Below the pieces are notes generated by a model. The model searched no databases. It was not told the origin of the DNA and was given only the letters and a program-made list of their open reading frames with translations. Of a stretch of DNA of 31,205 nucleotides, positions 16,137 to 25,417 are shown one piece after another. Every line of letters begins with the position of its first letter. Position 1 is the stretch's first letter. Source of the stretch: Deltaproteobacteria bacterium (GTDB lineage Bacteria > CG2-30-53-67); contig JAADIO010000067.1 of the NCBI GenBank assembly GCA_013151235.1, positions 1-31,205 of the forward strand, written 5' to 3'. The position numbers were made by a program, and so were the translations under genes.

Positions 16137-16586
16137 TTATTTCTTTTCAAAGATATACTTACTCACCAACTCCTCCAGGTTGATCGCCGATTCCGTCTCC
16201 GTAATCTCTCCGCCGGGTTTTATGTAATCTTCCGACCCCCCGGGGGTAATGCTGACGTAACGGTCTCCAATGATTCCGGCCGTACGGATCGATGCGATGC
16301 TGTCATCCTGCAGCTTGACCTTCTTGTTGATGGACATATCGACGACCGCTTCGTACTCCTTCGGGTCGAGCCTGATCGATGCGACCTTTCCCACCTTCAC
16401 TCCGCCGATCTCCACGTAAGCACCGACCTTCAGCCCGGCAATGGAATCAAATCTCGCATCAACGGTATAGGTCTTATTGTTTCCCCAGAGTTCCACGCCG
16501 CCCAGCTTGATCGAGAGATAGGCAAAACAGAGAAACCCAAGAATCACGAATACCCCCACCGCCGTTTCGATATTAAGTCGTTTCAT
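16137..16586 (-). CDS. mlaD: MlaD, MCE-domain subunit of the lipid ABC transporter
   Basis: MlaD is anchored in the inner membrane and forms a hexameric ring that binds phospholipid. The 149 residues comprise one N-terminal membrane helix (about 9-27) and one MCE domain (about 38-118), with FDSIAGLKVGAYVEIGGVKV (46-65) and IRTAGIIGDRYVSITPGG. The start at 16586 overlaps the mlaF 3' end by 14 bases. GGAGGAG lies about ten bases upstream, inside mlaF. A longer frame upstream has no MCE character and is the mlaF shadow. Confidence 0.94.
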   Translation of the reverse strand: MKRLNIETAVGVFVILGFLCFAYLSIKLGGVELWGNNKTYTVDARFDSIAGLKVGAYVEIGGVKVGKVASIRLDPKEYEAVVDMSINKKVKLQDDSIASIRTAGIIGDRYVSITPGGSEDYIKPGGEITETESAINLEELVSKYIFEKK

Positions 16587-17373
16587 AGAGATCGGTCTCC
16601 TCCATCTCACTGGAATAGATCGGCCCCATCGTCGTCTCGACGAAGGAGCGGATATGTGGATTACCGGAAAGCTGAAACTCCTCCGGCGACATGCATCCCT
16701 GGATTTTGCAGTCGGCCAGCAGGGCAACATAGTCGGAGAGCTTAAAGATCTTCGGCACATCATGACTGACCATCACGGCCGTATATTTCAGGTGTGCCTG
16801 GGTCTTGTAAAAAAGCCGGTAGATCTCATTGCTCTTGTTTACATCCAGTCCCGTGGTCGGTTCATCGTAGAAGACCACCTTCGGATTCAGCACCAACGCC
16901 CGGGCCAGTCCAACCCGCTTCTGCATCCCGCCGCTGATCTGCGCCGGATATTTTTCTCCGGCCCCCTGCAAATCGAGCATCGAAAGCTTCTCTTCCACAT
17001 TCCGACGGATCTCCCCTTCCGTCGCCTTTGTCCGCTCCCGAAGCGGCAGGGCCACGTTATCATAGACCGTCATGGAATCAAAAAGAGCAACATTCTGAAA
17101 GAGAACACCGAAATTGCGGCGTACCCGGTTCATCTCCTTCTTGTTCAGCCGGGCCATATCCTCTCCGAAAACGAGGACCTTCCCCGCATCCGGACGCACC
17201 AAGCCGAGCATGTGCTTTAAAATTACGCTCTTTCCCTGACCGCTTGCCCCGACAATGACCGTGGTTGTTCCTTCCCGGACGGTCAGATTCACCTTATCCA
17301 GAACCTTCTGCGTTCCGAAAGATTTCTCCACGTCCACTAATTGGATAACTACATTTTTCTGATCTTCACTCAT
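16573..17373 (-). CDS. mlaF: MlaF, ATPase of the phospholipid ABC transporter
   Basis: Cytoplasmic ATPase that powers MlaFED. All ABC motifs are intact: Walker A GASGQGKS (42-49), Q-loop Gln93, signature ISGGMQKR (146-153), Walker B VVFYDEP (166-172) and the H-loop His204 in VSHD. The 266 residues are typical. It overlaps mlaD by 14 bases. A 127-bp inverted-repeat element separates it from mlaE upstream, where these genes are usually adjacent. Confidence 0.95.
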   Translation of the reverse strand: MSEDQKNVVIQLVDVEKSFGTQKVLDKVNLTVREGTTTVIVGASGQGKSVILKHMLGLVRPDAGKVLVFGEDMARLNKKEMNRVRRNFGVLFQNVALFDSMTVYDNVALPLRERTKATEGEIRRNVEEKLSMLDLQGAGEKYPAQISGGMQKRVGLARALVLNPKVVFYDEPTTGLDVNKSNEIYRLFYKTQAHLKYTAVMVSHDVPKIFKLSDYVALLADCKIQGCMSPEEFQLSGNPHIRSFVETTMGPIYSSEMEETDLYETT

Positions 17374-17407
17374 TTAGCAGACCCGACACCGAATAAAGTC
17401 TGTCATC

Positions 17408-17534
17408 CACGGCACAGTAAAAAGCTCCGGATGCAAGACACAAAGATTTTGAGGAGAGAGGCGTACTTTATTTTTACGTCGCAACGAACTCAAAATCCGA
17501 CAAACCCAGCAGACGGACTTTTTACGAAGCCGTC
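17408..17534. mobile_element. Small inverted-repeat element between mlaE and mlaF
   Basis: One end reads CACGGCACAGTAAAAAGCTC (17408-17427); the other, on the opposite strand, reads GACGGCTTCGTAAAAAGTC (17534-17516). These are imperfect terminal inverted repeats. The interior contains GCATCCGGAG and GAGGCGTAC-like segments, and no gene. I recall similar elements from deltaproteobacterial genomes, but this needs a search. Its outer edge coincides with the last base of the mlaE stop codon. Confidence 0.6.
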
Positions 17535-18322
17535 TAAAGAAGAATGGCGCTGATCAGGTAATCCCACACCAGTATCGTCACCGATGCCAGCACCACCGCA
17601 CTGGTCGTATTCCGGCTCACACCCTCCGCCCCGAAACCACCGGAGCGGTCGAAATGGAGAAAATATCCCTTGGCCGCGGTCAGCCAGACGATCAGCAGGC
17701 CGAAGGTCAACGATTTTACCAGTCCCATCTCGATGTCCTTCCAAACCACGCTGGCGTACATCCCCTGAAAATAGGTCCCGCTGTTGACCCCCAACAGGTA
17801 GACCCCGACGAGACAGCCGCCGAAGATCCCGACCACGTCGAATATGAATGTCAAAAGCGGCAGGGAGATAATTCCGGCAATCAATTTCGGTACCATGAGG
17901 TATTTGTAGGGGTCGATGGCCATGCACTCAAGGGCATCGATCTGCTCGGAATTCCGCATGATGCCGATCTCGGCGCAGATGGCGGAACCTGCCCGGCCGA
18001 TCACCATAAGGGCGGTGAGCACCGGGCCTAATTCCCGGATCAGGCTCAGGGCCACGGCCGATCCCAAAAGCCCCTCCGACCCGAACTTGCGGAGCGTATA
18101 ATATCCCTGCAGTCCGAGGACCATTCCCGTAAAAGCACCTGTGAAGAGAATCACGAAGATCGACCTGGCCCCGATGAAATTGATCTGCCGAATGACGGGA
18201 AAGATTTTGTAGGGCGGTTTCAGGGCATTGACGATGCAGGAGAAAAGAAAGATCCCCATCCGCCCCGTATGTTCCACGAAGTATAGAAAACCATCACCTA
18301 ACTTTTCCAGTGGCTTTTGCAT
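17534..18322 (-). CDS. mlaE: MlaE, permease of the phospholipid ABC transporter
   Basis: Integral inner-membrane subunit of MlaFED. The 262 residues contain about five to six hydrophobic helices and the MlaE-family core, for example LIRELGPVLTALMVIGRAGS and EIGIMRNSEQIDALECMAID. The TAG stop uses one base of the adjacent inverted-repeat element, so an insertion happened exactly at the gene end and kept the reading frame intact. Another element lies 24 bp upstream of the start, between the gene and any promoter. No STAS-domain mlaB is present in the cluster. Confidence 0.95.
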   Translation of the reverse strand: MQKPLEKLGDGFLYFVEHTGRMGIFLFSCIVNALKPPYKIFPVIRQINFIGARSIFVILFTGAFTGMVLGLQGYYTLRKFGSEGLLGSAVALSLIRELGPVLTALMVIGRAGSAICAEIGIMRNSEQIDALECMAIDPYKYLMVPKLIAGIISLPLLTFIFDVVGIFGGCLVGVYLLGVNSGTYFQGMYASVVWKDIEMGLVKSLTFGLLIVWLTAAKGYFLHFDRSGGFGAEGVSRNTTSAVVLASVTILVWDYLISAILL

Positions 18323-18741
18323 CGTATCTTTAATTAATGTTAATGGTCTCGTAAAAAGCCATTCTCCGGGTTCCGTTCATGGTTCGACAGGCTTCCGAGC
18401 ATGGTGAGCTTGCCGAAGCCATCGAAGGGGCAGGTGGACTTTTTACGACTTCATCAATGTTAATGGACCGGTGGGAAAAAGAAAAGAAGAGCAAAGACCG
18501 GAGAACCGATCGACCTCTCCTGCAAATATCCGTAACGAATTGTACTGTTCTTTTGTCGGAATAAAAAGTCTGGAACTTGAACATAAAATAGCACCACCCG
18601 TCCCTTTACGTCAACCGGAATCACCTCCAGCGAGGGAAAGAATAAAACGTTTCTTCTCCTTGATTTTCACCGCCTCTTATACTACTCTCCTTCCAGTCGG
18701 ACAGGCCCACACAAAGTAATTTCATGGAAGGACGGAACAAG
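18323..18741. other. Divergent intergenic region mlaE / glnS
   Basis: No gene is seen. The part nearest mlaE holds an inverted-repeat element (18347-18455) flanked by 11-bp direct repeats. The remaining AT-richer part presumably carries promoters for mlaE (minus) and glnS (plus). TATACT at about 18677 is the best -10-like box on the plus strand, but no well-spaced -35 was found. Confidence 0.55.
18347..18455. mobile_element. MITE-like element with 11-bp target duplication
   Basis: The element begins TCTCGTAAAAAGCC and ends GGACTTTTTACGACTTCATC. It is bounded by the direct repeat AATGTTAATGG at 18336-18346 and 18456-18466, consistent with target-site duplication. The interior is the same TTCGAC / GTGAGCTTG palindromic family as the 9646-9811 element. 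It lies 24 bp upstream of mlaE. Confidence 0.7.
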
Positions 18742-20445
18742 ATGCCTCCATTGGAACCGAAAACTTCATCAGACTTTATTCGAACGATTATTGCGCAGGA
18801 CCTCCGGGAGGGCCGGTTTGACGGTCCCGTCCATACCCGTTTCCCGCCGGAGCCGAACGGGTATCTGCACATCGGGCATGCCAAGTCGATCTGCCTCAAT
18901 TTCGGGATCGCAGCGGAATATGACGGGGGGCTGTGTAATCTCCGTTTCGACGACACCAATCCCGCCAGAGAGGAAGCGGAGTACATCGAAGCAATCCGTG
19001 AGGATCTCCGCTGGCTCGGATTTGACTGGGGAGGCCGGGAATACTACGCCTCCGACTATTTTGACCGGCTCTACGAATTCGCATGCCGGTTAATCCGGGA
19101 GGAGAAGGCCTACGTAGACGACCTGACGCCGGAGGAAATTCGGGAATACCGCGGCACCCCCTTCGAAGCGGGGCGGGAAAGCCCCCACCGAAACCGGAGC
19201 GTGGAAGAGAACCTTGATCTTTTCGAACGGATGCGACAAGGGGAATTCCCCGACGGAAGCCGGGTCCTCCGGGCAAAAATCGATATGGCCCACCCGAATC
19301 TGAACATGCGGGACCCCGTCCTCTACCGGGTCCTCCACGCCCCCCATCATCGGACCGGGCACAAGTGGTGCATCTACCCCATGTACGACTTCGCCCACGG
19401 TCAGTCCGATTCCATCGAAGGGATCACCCACTCCATCTGCACCCTCGAATTCGAGGATCACCGCCCCCTCTACGACTGGTTCCTCGATGCGCTGAAGATC
19501 CATCACCCGCGACAGATTGAATTTGCACGGCTCAATCTCACCCACACCGTAATGAGCAAACGGAAGTTGCTGCGACTTGTCGAGGAAGGACATGTGGAGG
19601 GCTGGGACGACCCGAGGATGCCGACCCTTTCGGGACTCCGGCGCCGCGGCTATACCCCCGACGCCATCCGGAATTTCTGTACACGGATCGGTGTCGCCAA
19701 AAAGGCAAGCACGGTCGACATTGCCCTGCTGGAGCATTGCCTACGGGAGGATCTGAACAAGAGAGCCCGACGCGCCATGGGGGTCATCCATCCGCTGAAG
19801 GTCGTCATCGACAACTATCCTGAAGGAAAGGTGGATGAACTGGACGCCGTCAACAATCCTGAAGATCCCTCCGCAGGAACCCGGAAGGTCCCCTTCTCCC
19901 GGGTCGTTTACATTGAAAAAGACGATTTTATGGAAGATCCACCGAAAAAATTCTACCGACTGGCGCCGGGACGCGAGGTACGGCTCCGTTATGCCTACTT
20001 CATCACCTGCGTCGACCTGGTAAAGGATGAAAAAACGGGGGAAATCATCGAAATTCACTGCACCTACGACCCGGAAACCCGGGGGGGGGATGCACCGGAT
20101 GGCCGAAAGGTCAAAGCAACCCTCCACTGGGTCTCGGCCGTCCACGCCGTCTCCGCCGAAGTCCGGCTCTATGATCATCTGTTCAGCGAAGCCGATCCCG
20201 ACCGGGGAGAAGAAGGCAAGAATTTTCTCGACTGTCTCAATCCAGGCTCAAAGGAAATCCTGCGGGAATGCCGGATGGAACCGTCGGTAACGACAATGGA
20301 GAAAGGGAAGACGTTCCAACTGGAACGTCTCGGCTATTTCTGTGTCGATTCAAAGGATTCGGGCAATGATCATATCGTACTGAATCGTACGGTCACCCTG
20401 CGTGATACATGGGCCAGGATCAGAAAAAGAGGTTCAAAGCAGTAA
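18742..20445 (+). CDS. glnS: Glutaminyl-tRNA synthetase
   Basis: Class I synthetase charging tRNA-Gln. The nucleotide-binding motif is [10 protein letters not shown] (40-49) and the KMSKS-equivalent loop is VMSKRK (270-275). The catalytic body has [19 protein letters not shown] (67-85), and the C-terminal beta-barrel anticodon domain runs from about 340 onward. At 567 residues it is close to E. coli GlnRS (554). An alternative ATG at 18724 would add six residues; 18742 is preferred because AAGGA lies nine bases upstream of it. Presence of GlnRS means glutaminyl-tRNA can be made directly. Confidence 0.96.
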   Translation: MPPLEPKTSSDFIRTIIAQDLREGRFDGPVHTRFPPEPNGYLHIGHAKSICLNFGIAAEYDGGLCNLRFDDTNPAREEAEYIEAIREDLRWLGFDWGGREYYASDYFDRLYEFACRLIREEKAYVDDLTPEEIREYRGTPFEAGRESPHRNRSVEENLDLFERMRQGEFPDGSRVLRAKIDMAHPNLNMRDPVLYRVLHAPHHRTGHKWCIYPMYDFAHGQSDSIEGITHSICTLEFEDHRPLYDWFLDALKIHHPRQIEFARLNLTHTVMSKRKLLRLVEEGHVEGWDDPRMPTLSGLRRRGYTPDAIRNFCTRIGVAKKASTVDIALLEHCLREDLNKRARRAMGVIHPLKVVIDNYPEGKVDELDAVNNPEDPSAGTRKVPFSRVVYIEKDDFMEDPPKKFYRLAPGREVRLRYAYFITCVDLVKDEKTGEIIEIHCTYDPETRGGDAPDGRKVKATLHWVSAVHAVSAEVRLYDHLFSEADPDRGEEGKNFLDCLNPGSKEILRECRMEPSVTTMEKGKTFQLERLGYFCVDSKDSGNDHIVLNRTVTLRDTWARIRKRGSKQ

Positions 20446-20544
20446 ATAACATAGAGTTCTCCTGCTGTAAGTATTCCAGCGGCCCGGTTTTCACCTTTGT
20501 GCCCGGGGCAGCCTCGCCCTTTACGGGTGACGAAGCCCTTTCCT

Positions 20545-20850
20545 CTATTCTCCCCTCAGAGTCGCCAGGAGGGTGGCGGCAAACTGATAGTCCACCCCCT
20601 CTTCCTCTTTGACTTTCTTGTAAAAGTTACACTCCCGGCAATTATCAAACTTCTTCGCGAAGGTCCCCTGGGTCTCACCCCCACACATCGTCCCGGCAAG
20701 AACCCAGCAGGACCGCCCCCCCTTGATCCCATCGTGGATACCGTCAAGCCTTTTCTCCATTGCTGCAGGACATTCTCCTGATTTAGAGACATTGGCCCCT
20801 CCCGGCTCCCGTCCGCATTCCTTGAACTCCCAACAATTGAGTTTGCTCAT
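20545..20850 (-). CDS. Small Cys-rich two-CW domain protein
   Basis: A 101-residue cytoplasmic-looking protein with two Cys-Trp units: NCWEFKECGREPGG (5-18) and GRSCWVLAGTMCGG (45-58), then NCRECNFYKKVKEEEG (70-85). Cysteines at 6, 12, 27, 48, 56, 71 and 74 suggest metal, haem or iron-sulfur binding. The same motif occurs at the ends of some signalling proteins in anaerobic deltaproteobacteria and stand-alone as here; its function is unknown. The start at 20850 has GGAGG nine bases upstream. A strong sigma70 promoter lies just upstream, so it is probably expressed separately from the nitrogen genes beside it. Confidence 0.8.
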   Translation of the reverse strand: MSKLNCWEFKECGREPGGANVSKSGECPAAMEKRLDGIHDGIKGGRSCWVLAGTMCGGETQGTFAKKFDNCRECNFYKKVKEEEGVDYQFAATLLATLRGE

Positions 20851-20905
20851 AAGGCCCAACCTCCATCGTAGAATCCAGAAGCATAAATGTAACTGTTCTA
20901 TTACA

Positions 20906-20934
20906 ATTTTACGTTTGAACCCCAGAACTGTCAA
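20906..20934 (-). promoter_or_regulatory. Sigma70 promoter of the two-CW gene
   Basis: On the minus strand a perfect TTGACA (20934-20929) and TAAAAT (20911-20906) are separated by 17 bp, 55 bp before the ATG. Confidence 0.7.
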
Positions 20935-21029
20935 TAATGACAAAGAGGAATATTTGACATTTACTTTACATATCGAATTAATATGAAATCGGTGTAGAGC
21001 CATTCATCCCTCTATAAAAGAGGATAATA

Positions 21030-22622
21030 TCAGGATTGCTCCCTTGGTGAAATCCCATACTTTTTGATCTTGTATCCCACCTGTCGCGGCGTAATTCCGA
21101 GGACACGTGCCGCCCGGGCCTGGACCCATCCCGCCTCTTTCAGGGTTGCGAGAAGGCGCCTCCTTTCCATTTCTTCAAGGATGGAAAGGTTCTCTCCGTC
21201 TTCCTTTCGTCCCTTTCCCGGCGCCTCGGGAGATGCAAAGGAGATCCCCTCCCGGACATAAGCGGGAAGGTCCTCCAGGCGGGCTTCGTTTCCACGCGCC
21301 ATGACGACCATCCGTTCGATATAATTTTCCAGCGCCCGGACATTCCCCGGCCAGGGATGCTCCATAAGGACCCTCATGATAGCCGGTGGTATACTCACAT
21401 CCTTACCATTCTCCTCGTTGAAACGGCGGAGGAAGTGCTCGATCAGCAGCGGCAGATCCTCACGACGTTCCCGCAGGCTGGGAAGGAATATGGGGATCAC
21501 GTTCAACCGGTAGTAAAGGTCCTCCCGGAATTTCCCTTCACTTACGGCCTTCTCCAGGTCACGGTTGGTCGCAACGATGATCCGGACATCGACCGCCAGG
21601 GTCTCCGTCCCCCCTACACGTTCGAATTCACGCTCCTGGAGGACACGGAGCAGTTTGACCTGGAAGGAGGGTGGAACCTCTCCGATCTCGTCGAGGAAGA
21701 GGGTCCCGCCGGAGGCCAGTTCAAAACGCCCCGGCCTCTGACGCTCGGCGCCGGTAAAGGCCCCCTTTTCATGACCGAAGAGTTCCGTCTCCAGCAGGGT
21801 TTCCGGCAGGGCCGCGCAGTTGAGCTTCACGAAGGGACCCCCGCTCCGGAGGCTGTTATAGTGAATCGCCCGGGCGATCAGCTCCTTCCCGGTCCCGCTC
21901 TCTCCCCGGAGCATCACCGTGGCGTTACTCCGGCTTACCTGCCCGACCGCCTCGAAGACCTCCTGCATCCGGTCGGACTCGCCGATGATATTCTCGAAAC
22001 GGTACCTGCCGGCAAGCTGCGTCCGGAGGGATCTGTTTTCTTCCTTCAGGGCGGCCTTCTCCGCCTCCACCATCCGCTGGATCCGGACCGCCTGGGCGAA
22101 GGTCCCGGCCACGATCGTCAGGAAACGGATCTCCCGGTCGAAGGAGGCGCTGTGAGAAAAAAGATGGTCCACGCTCAGGACCCCGATCACCTTTCCATCG
22201 AGTTTGATCGGCACCGAAAGAAAGGATATCTCGTCCTGGTTGAGCCGGCTCCGCGAACCGGTCCGGTCGAGGAACATCGGTTCGGCGCCGATCTTCGGCA
22301 CGATCATGGGAACCCCGGTCTTCACGACCTTTCCCGTCACCCCTTCGCCGATCCGGTAATTCCCTTTCTCCATCTCGTCCCGGGTCATCCCGTAGGCGGC
22401 CCGGATCACCAGTCTTCCCGTCTCCCCGTCGAGGAGGGTCAGGGTCCCGCGATTGAGACCGAGAAAGTCGGAGAGGAGTTTCAGTGTCGCCGCGGCCACA
22501 CGGTCGAGGTCGAACGTGGTCGAGACGAGCTTGCTGATCTCGTAGAGCGTGGTCAGCTCCAGCACCTTCCTGCTTCCGTCCGGGCCACTGTGCGTGCGCC
22601 CCCTTTCCGTCTTCATGATCAT
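21030..22622 (-). CDS. NifA-like sigma54-dependent transcriptional activator (GAF / AAA+ / Fis HTH)
   Basis: A 530-residue enhancer-binding protein. A GAF domain (about 25-185) is followed by a linker and a sigma54-activator AAA+ domain: Walker A GESGTGKE (240-247), the sigma54-contacting GAFTGA loop (287-292), Walker [10 protein letters not shown] (305-313) and [12 protein letters not shown]. The C-terminal Fis-type helix-turn-helix reads [20 protein letters not shown]. Domain order and HTH resemble NifA, but the interdomain Cys motif of oxygen-sensitive NifAs is absent. It ends the glnK-amtB-barrel operon and probably controls nitrogen genes, perhaps including its own operon. No nif structural genes are in the window, so nitrogen fixation cannot be concluded. 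Confidence 0.88.
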   Translation of the reverse strand: MIMKTERGRTHSGPDGSRKVLELTTLYEISKLVSTTFDLDRVAAATLKLLSDFLGLNRGTLTLLDGETGRLVIRAAYGMTRDEMEKGNYRIGEGVTGKVVKTGVPMIVPKIGAEPMFLDRTGSRSRLNQDEISFLSVPIKLDGKVIGVLSVDHLFSHSASFDREIRFLTIVAGTFAQAVRIQRMVEAEKAALKEENRSLRTQLAGRYRFENIIGESDRMQEVFEAVGQVSRSNATVMLRGESGTGKELIARAIHYNSLRSGGPFVKLNCAALPETLLETELFGHEKGAFTGAERQRPGRFELASGGTLFLDEIGEVPPSFQVKLLRVLQEREFERVGGTETLAVDVRIIVATNRDLEKAVSEGKFREDLYYRLNVIPIFLPSLRERREDLPLLIEHFLRRFNEENGKDVSIPPAIMRVLMEHPWPGNVRALENYIERMVVMARGNEARLEDLPAYVREGISFASPEAPGKGRKEDGENLSILEEMERRRLLATLKEAGWVQARAARVLGITPRQVGYKIKKYGISPREQS

Positions 22623-22653
22623 CCGCGGCCCCTTTCCCGCCCCGCAACTTTTC

Positions 22654-23412
22654 TCAGAAGGAATAGCTCACGTTCACACCGCCATAGAGATTGCCGTCAT
22701 TCTCGTAGAAACCGGCCTCTGCGGCGTCGGCGATATCACTGTTCACAAAATTGGAATAGTAAACCTGCGGCGTCACCGTGATCTTCTTCGTTACCGCACA
22801 GGCGAGGGCGGCGCCTATGTTGTAGTCACTCAGCGAACTCTTCTCAACTCCAAAATAGCCCTTGTGGTAGGCCCTGTTGCCCCAGCCGAGGGAACCGAAA
22901 AGGGAAAGGGTCGCCCGGTCGTTCAATTCGAAATCATGACCGACAGCGAAGGATATGTAGGTACCGTCGATGGCGTCCACGTCTCGGTAGAGGGTCAGGC
23001 TCGGCGAGAGGGGGGCGTCGAGGGAGACCCCGCCGTAGACCTCCTCGGTATGCCCCCCGCCGCGGGGAAAGTCGTAGAAGATATACCCCGCGGAGAGGCC
23101 GAAGATCCCCGCCTTGAACGAGTAGTCGAGCGTATAGTCGATCTCGTTGACGAGGTGGTTATTGGCATAACGGTCCTCGTCCATGTTGTAGTTCGACCAG
23201 AAACCGAGAGATAAACCGTTTTCAAAATCAATGGAGAAGTTCGGCTGGACCACGCCGTCTTTCCCGTAATTCTGACCCCGCCAGACGTAGTCGGTCAGGA
23301 CCGATACATCGGCGTTGACATCAGCCTTGATCTCTCCGGCCGAAGCAGGACCGGCGATGAGTAAACCCGTGAGCATAGATAAAATCATCCATGAGAAGAT
23401 TCGTCGTTCCAT
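22654..23412 (-). CDS. Outer-membrane beta-barrel protein, TorF-like putative porin
   Basis: A 252-residue exported protein with a signal peptide ending GPASA (about residue 25). It begins [18 protein letters not shown] (37-54), a pattern of the TIGR02001/Gcw_chp (TorF-like) putative porins, continues with alternating amphipathic strands, and ends in NVSYSF with a terminal Phe, the outer-membrane barrel signature. It lies between amtB and the NifA-like gene, so a role in letting ammonium or another nitrogen source cross the outer membrane is plausible but unproven. A strong hairpin (23443-23469) separates it from amtB. Confidence 0.72.
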   Translation of the reverse strand: MERRIFSWMILSMLTGLLIAGPASAGEIKADVNADVSVLTDYVWRGQNYGKDGVVQPNFSIDFENGLSLGFWSNYNMDEDRYANNHLVNEIDYTLDYSFKAGIFGLSAGYIFYDFPRGGGHTEEVYGGVSLDAPLSPSLTLYRDVDAIDGTYISFAVGHDFELNDRATLSLFGSLGWGNRAYHKGYFGVEKSSLSDYNIGAALACAVTKKITVTPQVYYSNFVNSDIADAAEAGFYENDGNLYGGVNVSYSF

Positions 23413-23442
23413 TCCTGTTCCCCTTTTCCATGTTCGGATTCA

Positions 23443-23469
23443 GGGGGCCGGGACACCCGCCCGGCCCCC
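23443..23469 (-). terminator. Strong GC hairpin between amtB and the barrel gene
   Basis: GGGGGCCGGG and CCCGGCCCCC form a perfect 10-bp stem with a 7-nt loop. There is no T-run after it on the minus strand, so it may attenuate, stabilise the upstream mRNA, or stop transcription only partly. Confidence 0.5.
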
Positions 23470-23479
23470 ATCCAGATTT

Positions 23480-24814
23480 CTATTGCAGCCCCGTGAGGCT
23501 GAAGTTCGAATAGGCCTCAAGGCCGTGCTCACCCACGTCGAGCCCGTCCTTCTCTTCCTCTTCCGTTACCCGGAGCCCCATCGTCATGTCGATCACCTTG
23601 AAGAGGATGAAGGTGGTCGGGAAGACCCAGAGGAAGTCGGCGCCGATCCCTAACAACTGCACCCCGACCAGCTTGACCGAGAACCCCGAGGCATTGAAGA
23701 GCCCCGCCGCCAGTGTCCCCCATGCACCGCAGACACCGTGTACGGAGACCGCTCCGACCGGATCGTCGATCTTCAGTTTCTGGTCGATGAAGACCACCGA
23801 CAGGACCACAAGGACCCCGGCGATCAGCCCGATCAGCACGGCGCTCGTAATCGAGACGTTGGCGCAGCCCGCCGTAATCGCCACCAGGCCGGCCAGGGTG
23901 CCGTTCAGCGTCATGCTCGCCTCCGGCTTCCCGAACATCACCCATGCGGTGAGCATCGCCGAGACCGCCCCGGCCGCCGCAGCGAGGTTCGTGTTGACAG
24001 CGATCCCCGCGATGTCGGTGTTCGCCGCCGTCGTGCTTCCGGGGTTGAACCCGAACCACCCGAACCAGAGTATAAAGACACCCAATGCCGCGAGGGGGAT
24101 GTTGTGCCCCGGGATCGCGCGGGCCTTGCCGTCGGAGGTGTACTTCCCGATCCGGGGACCGAGCACGATCGCCCCTGCCAGGGCCGCCCAGCCGCCCACC
24201 GAATGGACGACGCTGGAACCCGCGAAATCGATGAAGCCGAGATTCTCCAGCCACCCGCCGCCGTGGAAGAGACCGCCCCAGGCCCAGGAACCGAAAACGG
24301 GATAGATCACGGCGGAGATCACCGCGCTGTAGATCAGGTACCCCACGAACTTCGTCCGCTCCGCCATCGCCCCGGAGACGATCGTCGCCGCCGTCGCTGC
24401 AAAGACGACCTGGAACATCCAGAAGGCGAGTGTCCAGGGATCGCCCCCGCGGGTAAAGTCGGAGAGAAAGAATCCGCTCGTTCCGAACCAGCCGGTTTTC
24501 GTCACACCGAACATGATCCCGAAACCGACCGCCCAGTAGACGAGACTCCCCATGCAGAAGTCCATCAGGTTCTTCATTATGATATTGACGGCATTCTTCG
24601 CCCGGGTGAAACCGGTCTCCACCATGGCGAACCCCGCCTGCATGAAAAAGACCAGGAAGGCCGCCACCAGCGTCCAGACGAAATCGAGATGGTGCTGCAC
24701 CTTCGCGATCGCCACGGTGTTCCCCGCGACGGTGTGTGCCGTACCGGCGCCGAAGGCGGCCGGCGACAGCGCAAGAACAACGACCCCTGCAATCATCAAT
24801 CCTCTGCGAAACAT
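23480..24814 (-). CDS. amtB: Ammonium transporter (Amt family), glnK-linked
   Basis: A 444-residue inner-membrane ammonium channel with a cleavable leader (about 1-22) and eleven predicted helices. The pore twin histidines are His204 in DFAGSSVVHSVGG and His359 in SVHGVCGAWG; the conserved Asp197 precedes the first. The pore-vestibule segment AGFAMVETGFTRAKNAVNI (60-78) is intact. The gene follows glnK by about 20 bp, the classic arrangement in which GlnK plugs AmtB when nitrogen is plentiful. It is probably transcribed from the sigma54 promoter at 25218-25234. Confidence 0.95.
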   Translation of the reverse strand: MFRRGLMIAGVVVLALSPAAFGAGTAHTVAGNTVAIAKVQHHLDFVWTLVAAFLVFFMQAGFAMVETGFTRAKNAVNIIMKNLMDFCMGSLVYWAVGFGIMFGVTKTGWFGTSGFFLSDFTRGGDPWTLAFWMFQVVFAATAATIVSGAMAERTKFVGYLIYSAVISAVIYPVFGSWAWGGLFHGGGWLENLGFIDFAGSSVVHSVGGWAALAGAIVLGPRIGKYTSDGKARAIPGHNIPLAALGVFILWFGWFGFNPGSTTAANTDIAGIAVNTNLAAAAGAVSAMLTAWVMFGKPEASMTLNGTLAGLVAITAGCANVSITSAVLIGLIAGVLVVLSVVFIDQKLKIDDPVGAVSVHGVCGAWGTLAAGLFNASGFSVKLVGVQLLGIGADFLWVFPTTFILFKVIDMTMGLRVTEEEEKDGLDVGEHGLEAYSNFSLTGLQ

Positions 24815-24834
24815 TGCATGTCTCCTTATCCGGC

Positions 24835-25248
<414 letters not shown>

Positions 25249-25342
25249 CTATTTTCCAAAAATAAATTTGTAACACCCTGTTCTTACGGTCATTTACAGG
25301 GAGATCTCACGGCAGCCGGACTTGATTCAATCCTGTTCCGGT

Positions 25343-25376
25343 CGACGGGATTGAAGGAGACACGACAATCCCGTCG
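25343..25376 (-). terminator. Hairpin after the second amtB
   Basis: CGACGGGATTG and CAATCCCGTCG form a perfect 11-bp stem with a 12-nt loop, about 40 bp beyond the second amtB stop. There is no T-run, so this is a probable 3'-end hairpin separating that gene from the glnK unit. Confidence 0.5.
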
Positions 25377-25417
25377 GCCGGTACGACAAAATCGTAAGGG
25401 ATCCATCCTCCCGGCGG

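Noticed and set aside
18330-18584. Short minus-strand frame of 84 residues upstream of mlaE
   Set aside because: It lies largely within the inverted-repeat element and its flanks, with no family character.
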